64,000 bases of DNA, taken from NCBI RefSeq assembly GCF_963422355.1, contig NC_085088.1, positions 7,074,014-7,138,013 of the forward strand, written 5' to 3'. The notes below the pieces were generated by a model that worked only from the letters and a program-made list of their open reading frames with translations, was not told where the DNA came from and made no database searches. Below are positions 60,164 to 64,000 of this stretch, piece after piece (within the stretch, counting starts at the first letter, position 1; every line of letters starts with the position of its first letter). This stretch comes from Corticium candelabrum (lineage: Eukaryota; Porifera; Homoscleromorpha; Homosclerophorida; Plakinidae). A program made the position numbers and the translations under genes.

Positions 60164-61398
60164 CTTGGTTGCACGATCCTAACTTAGACCCGTATGTCAA
60201 GGCCTGGTACATTCAAACGGAAATGCACGCAAGTTGAAACGAACGAAATAGTGACAGTTATGTTCTGCTGAAATCCAGTTTATACCTTCAGGTACAGTGT
60301 TAATTCAAAAGTGCAACTGATGTGGTCAGAACCATTGCTTGCTTTGTTGCTTTGTTAATATTTTTAGAATACAATATAAATAACAAACACAAAATCTCTA
60401 TCTACAAGTATACACTTTTAGTCTACTAGGTTATTGCTCTAGATAGTCTCCTATGCAGTGCTGCTTCTGGACTTCCTGGTGCCACCTAATTTGTCACCTC
60501 AACCATGGTACATGCACATGGCTGTTTGATACTCGACAGCAGAAGTGCCCAGCAGTTTGTAGCTGTTGAAAACCGATTGAAATTTATAATGAACAGTCGA
60601 TAAAGTTTGTCAGAAATTGAAAAAGAACATAAAGTCGATCACTTATAATCACACAAAAAGGCTAACAATGCACTCATTAATCCACAACTGGACTCATTCG
60701 AGCATAATTTTCAATACAAGCTAAACATTTGAAGCTTTCTTATCTCAAACACATTGGAATGATTATCAAAAAATCACATTTTATACCATTAAATATATTA
60801 TGATATACATTATGTCATGTTAGATGCTCTCCAGTTAACTTCTCAGCTCTTGATAGCACAAACAAATAAATTTGAAACAAGTCCTTGTAGGTATATGTAC
60901 CTGCTAACCAGATTAGGACTTTAGCTGTTTTAGGAAGTTCTAGTGCTTGCATGTGGTGTGTGTGTAGGGGAGGGGTGAGTGAGTGCCTGCTTGTGCATAA
61001 TTAATTTACCGAAAAAGTCTTTTATACCACGTTTTGGATTGTGACATTCGGCTAGTTATCAACTCAAAATAACAACCACTGTAGCTTTAAAATGCAAATA
61101 AAACACTAGACATCATGTTTGTTGAGAAGTGTGATCACATAGTCTAATAGATCCATGATAGGGTCTAATGTATACACAGGAGCTATGCTATAATAATTGC
61201 AATTACAATTCATTAGTGTTTCTACCAACTAATATATTATAAACTTGGAAACCTAGATTTTCTCTGTCACTTATATTTTGTATAATCACAATGTGGTCAT
61301 TAAGATCTTGAGATAGCTATCATCTACTCTAGAGACGTTAGCGAGTATCAGCTAAGTAACGATAACAACTCAATACAGGTAAAGGTAATGTCTGCGGT
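60164..61398. other. Intergenic between the ACBP and roadblock genes
   Basis: A/T-rich, with no coding motif. It must contain the promoter of the ACBP gene, but no element is clear. Confidence 0.4.
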
Positions 61399-62037
61399 TC
61401 AGGAATCGTTCGGATTCTGAATGACGACCAGGAAATACTCCTTGTCTATAGAACATGTACAAGAAAACATTGACTACACAGAGTATACATGCATACTGCA
61501 CTACACATGTAATACCTGGAGCAACCATGATTTCATGCTTCTTGGACCGCACCCTGAGGAACGTCAGGTCATTCTTTCAACACAAAAGGTGAACTTTAAA
61601 TTCCAAGCAATGCACAATATCCTGGTATTTAATGAATTATTGTTACTTGAGGGTCGATGTCTCTCACAGTGTGTCTCGCCTTGGCGGTCAAAAGATGCAA
61701 CAAACTAGCGTACTGGACTGTGGTCGAGTTGTCTAACGTCGTACGGATGGGAATTCCTATCATCAAACACGCAAAATTTCACTATTTTGTCACACGTGAC
61801 AATTAACCCTCAAAGGAGACCCTGGGTTGGCCCAACTAACCGTCCAACTACCTATGTAAAGATACCTTCACTGTTGACGATAATAGTGCCGATAACACCT
61901 TTATAGCCACCGATTCTCTTCAGAATTTCTTCAATATCAGACGCAGACTGGAAAGTAGGAAAACATTAACTAATACAGAAGATAGGCCGAACACAGACGT
62001 AAAGTAATGTTATACGTGCCCTCTTACTGCGTACCAT
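61399..62037 (-). CDS. DYNLRB: Dynein light chain roadblock (LC7/DYNLRB family), five exons
   Basis: The exons are 62035-62037 (ATG only), 61866-61947, 61647-61756, 61516-61573 and 61399-61445. They join in consistent phase to 99 residues, close to the usual 96. The protein reads [71 protein letters not shown] and [14 protein letters not shown], a very close match to animal DYNLRB1/2 along its whole length. Roadblock homodimers bind the dynein intermediate chain and help cargo attachment to cytoplasmic dynein. The one-codon first exon, with donor ATG|GTACGC, is the least certain part. The gene is compact, with introns of 70-110 bp. Confidence 0.92.
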
Positions 62038-62155
62038 GCTCTTTTCCCTACGACAATTCTTCAGTCAGTAACAGCTCTATCAGAGTAGCCTAGCAACCGT
62101 AAGAGTAACGCGCGCGAACAATGCAGACTTGAAGACGTGGGCGTGGTGTGATGTC

Positions 62156-62156
<1 letters not shown>
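62038..62156. promoter_or_regulatory. Roadblock upstream region
   Basis: About 120 bp between the start codon and the TG array, including CGCGCG. Core promoter location is inferred; no motif is decisive. Confidence 0.3.

Positions 62157-62244
<88 letters not shown>
62157..62244. repeat. (TG)n microsatellite
   Basis: 88 bp of TG between the roadblock gene start and the TAMM41 gene end. Confidence 0.97.
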
Positions 62245-62248
<4 letters not shown>

Positions 62249-62397
62249 AGATGTATATGTAATCTATTCCATTGCAAATGGCTGTGACCAAAAACAAGTA
62301 GAAATCACAACAATTGTTTGACATGTGTAAAATGCAGAAGGATCAGACTCATCTAACAAATCACCTAAAGCCTATGCAGCTGAACAAATATAATTAC

Positions 62398-63528
62398 TTA
62401 TGACCTAAACAAACTTTGCCACATCTTGAGCACCTTCGCGGCACCATATCTTATTGATTTGGATATACCAGCAGTCACTATTCCTTTCACACTCTGAGTC
62501 CAGCTGAACCGATTAACAATAGAACTAACTGCCCACTGAATATCAGAAGAGACATCGATGTCACAGGCACAATTTGAATCAAGCTTCATTCCCTTTACTT
62601 TCAGTCTTTTCATTAAGTTTTCCTTCAAGTGAGATGGCAATGCTGTGACAAGATTCTGCCGAAGCTTAAGATTTTGCTTAAAGTAAACAGTGTGTTCCAT
62701 TGAGTTAGTGTTTTGCAGTCTCTCCTCATGTCTCTCTAATCCAAGTTCTTTTAAGACTGGAAAGTACAAGCCACGAAATTGATTCAAATTCGAAAACACA
62801 ATATTAGTAACTTTGTTCTTGTCTTCACCAAAAGTCATTCTAAAGTCACCCATGTATGAGAGACCAGCAACCTGTACATAAAACTCCGTCTCACTAAATG
62901 TCTCAGACAGACAAAGCAGAGCAGTCCTTGCAGCATGTCTCAAATTTGCTTTAAGTGCCGCAACAAGTTGTTCATCTTGACTCTTCACAATCATCATAAC
63001 CGGCTTGTGCAATCTACCACTGATGTAAAGAGTTTTCCAGTGATTGAGATCATCAATCAGATCGTCTACACTGATGACACCATATTTAATAAGACGACCA
63101 CGATGTCTGACTAATGAATTATAATACACTGAAGCCCCATAGTTTCGTTGTATCTGTGTGACTACTCTAGGTCCAAACTTTTGTAGAGCTGAGTAGTGCT
63201 CTTGGTTAATCTTCAAGTTTTCTTCATGCCACAGAGATGAATTATGAACAGAGAAAACAAGATCCAACATGTTATCTTCTTTCTTAACTACGCTCCCTTG
63301 ATTAAAAGCACCAGATCCATACGCAAATGCTAAAGAAATGCCAGGTGGAAAAAATGTCAGCAATTCCCGATACTCTTTTACTTGAAGCTCTACTGATGAG
63401 GATGGAGAAGGCATAGGGCAGTGTGTACCGACCACTAGACTTCTACATATGATCACTGACGCCCGTGGTTTCTTGCAACACATACAGAAGCGAGGGTGTT
63501 TCACAATCAATCGTACTTGACCCCTCAT
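62398..63528 (-). CDS. TAMM41: Mitochondrial CDP-diacylglycerol synthase TAMM41
   Basis: This is a single frame ending at 62398. Homology to animal TAMM41/Tam41 starts at EYRELLTFFPPG and runs to the end. Visible blocks are LAFAYGSGAFNQG and NMLDLVFSV (nucleotidyltransferase core), FGPRVVTQIQRNYGASVYYN, RLIKYGVISVDDLIDDLNHW, YISGRLHKPV, AGLSYMGDFRMTFGEDKNKV and the C-terminal SVKGIVTAGISKSIRYGAAK. The enzyme makes CDP-diacylglycerol from phosphatidic acid and CTP on the matrix side of the inner membrane, feeding cardiolipin synthesis. The start is ATG 63528 because the next 38 residues are basic and hydrophobic with no acidic residues, like a presequence. ATG 63414 (338 residues) or 63621 (407) are alternatives. 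Intronless, unlike its neighbours. Confidence 0.93.
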   Translation of the reverse strand: MRGQVRLIVKHPRFCMCCKKPRASVIICRSLVVGTHCPMPSPSSSVELQVKEYRELLTFFPPGISLAFAYGSGAFNQGSVVKKEDNMLDLVFSVHNSSLWHEENLKINQEHYSALQKFGPRVVTQIQRNYGASVYYNSLVRHRGRLIKYGVISVDDLIDDLNHWKTLYISGRLHKPVMMIVKSQDEQLVAALKANLRHAARTALLCLSETFSETEFYVQVAGLSYMGDFRMTFGEDKNKVTNIVFSNLNQFRGLYFPVLKELGLERHEERLQNTNSMEHTVYFKQNLKLRQNLVTALPSHLKENLMKRLKVKGMKLDSNCACDIDVSSDIQWAVSSIVNRFSWTQSVKGIVTAGISKSIRYGAAKVLKMWQSLFRS

Positions 63529-63687
63529 AGCGCTATAGCAAAAGTTTGAATCCCGGGTTATCCGGGCTTGTGTGTCAATGTTGCTACGGTGACACCTCAC
63601 ATCTTCTACATTGTAGAGCATCTCGCTCGTTTCGTTCTTCGCAAATATGATGCCGTCAATCGTAGGTTAGTTCCATTGAAGATTGAC
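63529..63687. promoter_or_regulatory. Putative bidirectional promoter
   Basis: Only 159 bp separate the chosen TAMM41 start and the ATG of the divergent gene, so the two probably share a promoter. A GTTGCTACGGTGACACC element near 63580-63596 resembles an X-box/RFX-type site (GTTGCYATGGYAACC with changes). That match is suggestive only. Confidence 0.35.
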
Positions 63688-63978
63688 ATGATAATTGTAT
63701 TACCTACCTTGGTTGCTGGAACTTCAGACGATTTTGAAGAATCCGAAAAAGAAGACCGACGACCGTTGTCTCCGGTCAACGTAAGTAATCGCTTTAGAAA
63801 TTTACTTTATTGATGTAGACCAGTGGACATACATGTACGGTGGCTGCAAAGTTTCGTGTCGTAGGAGGCTGTTGTGAGACCGCCAAGGACTCTAGATGAT
63901 GCGTTGAAAATTCTGTTGCCTCGAATGCAACCACAGAAGGGAATCTCAGGATTAACAGTAGAAGATCAACAGGCGTTT
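63688..63978 (+). CDS. Unrecognised gene, first two exons (continues off the window)
   Basis: Exon 1 is 63688-63780, beginning MIIVLPTLVAGTSDDFEESE, with donor AAC|GTAAGT. Exon 2 is 63865-63978, after acceptor TCGTAG, reading VVRPPRTLDDALKILLPRMQ and ending before GTATGT. Both are in phase 0, giving 69 residues so far. The acidic start and the LDDALKILLPR helix do not place it in a family I can name. The good splice sites and divergent placement beside TAMM41 support a real gene. A cilium-related product is conceivable given the X-box-like element upstream, but that is speculation. Confidence 0.55.
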
Positions 63979-64000
63979 GTATGTTAATTGTGTACTCCAG

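Noticed and set aside
61421-61708. 95-codon plus-strand frame
   Set aside because: Antisense to roadblock exons 3-5, which join in phase to a full DYNLRB protein.

Overview
This is eukaryotic, almost certainly animal, nuclear DNA. Host-like genes are split by short GT-AG introns, long (TG)n and (GA)n microsatellites are frequent, and most of the window is transposon wreckage. The mixture of P2X7-C-like, OTU-like and ZNF862-like hAT reading frames with many short inverted-repeat elements suggests a marine invertebrate such as a sponge or cnidarian. That is inference; nothing in the window fixes the species.

The three recognised complete host genes lie at the right end, all on the minus strand. 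They are a three-exon acyl-CoA-binding protein gene (56778-60163), a five-exon dynein light chain roadblock gene (61399-62037) and a mitochondrial CDP-diacylglycerol synthase TAMM41 gene (62398-63528). TAMM41 is head-to-head with the first two exons of an unrecognised plus-strand gene that leaves the window. Exons were joined by eye from splice sites and reading phase; no transcript evidence was available.

Two long intronless minus-strand genes, 27675-29642 and 45060-46892, encode Asteroid (ASTE1-like) XPG/FEN1-fold proteins. They are paralogues lying about 17 kb apart with matching flanks, so a block of about 2.5 kb was duplicated. The downstream copy has a shortened C-terminus.

From 1 to 21 kb the plus strand is a chain of decayed transposons: a broken DDE transposase beside a divergent P2X7-C-like exon, an OTU-like fragment, two 3' fragments of a retroelement, a pogo/Tigger copy, a hAT copy, a retroelement 5' part abutting a Harbinger fragment, and an intron-containing piggyBac. 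From 21 to 45 kb there are long TG arrays, inverted-repeat elements, a shrunken hAT, two copies of a reverse-transcriptase element and a tandem repeat unit. From 47 to 54 kb there is another retroelement fragment, a 1.2 kb foldback structure and a decayed Ty3/Gypsy element with a tRNA-Leu-type primer site.

The best-supported observations are insertion events proved by paralogous empty sites inside the window. One is a 629-bp element with 27-bp perfect inverted repeats and TA target duplication, sitting in a dead copy of the acyl-CoA-binding-protein locus. The other is a small CAGGCCCGGAT-ended element sitting in one of two tandem repeat units.
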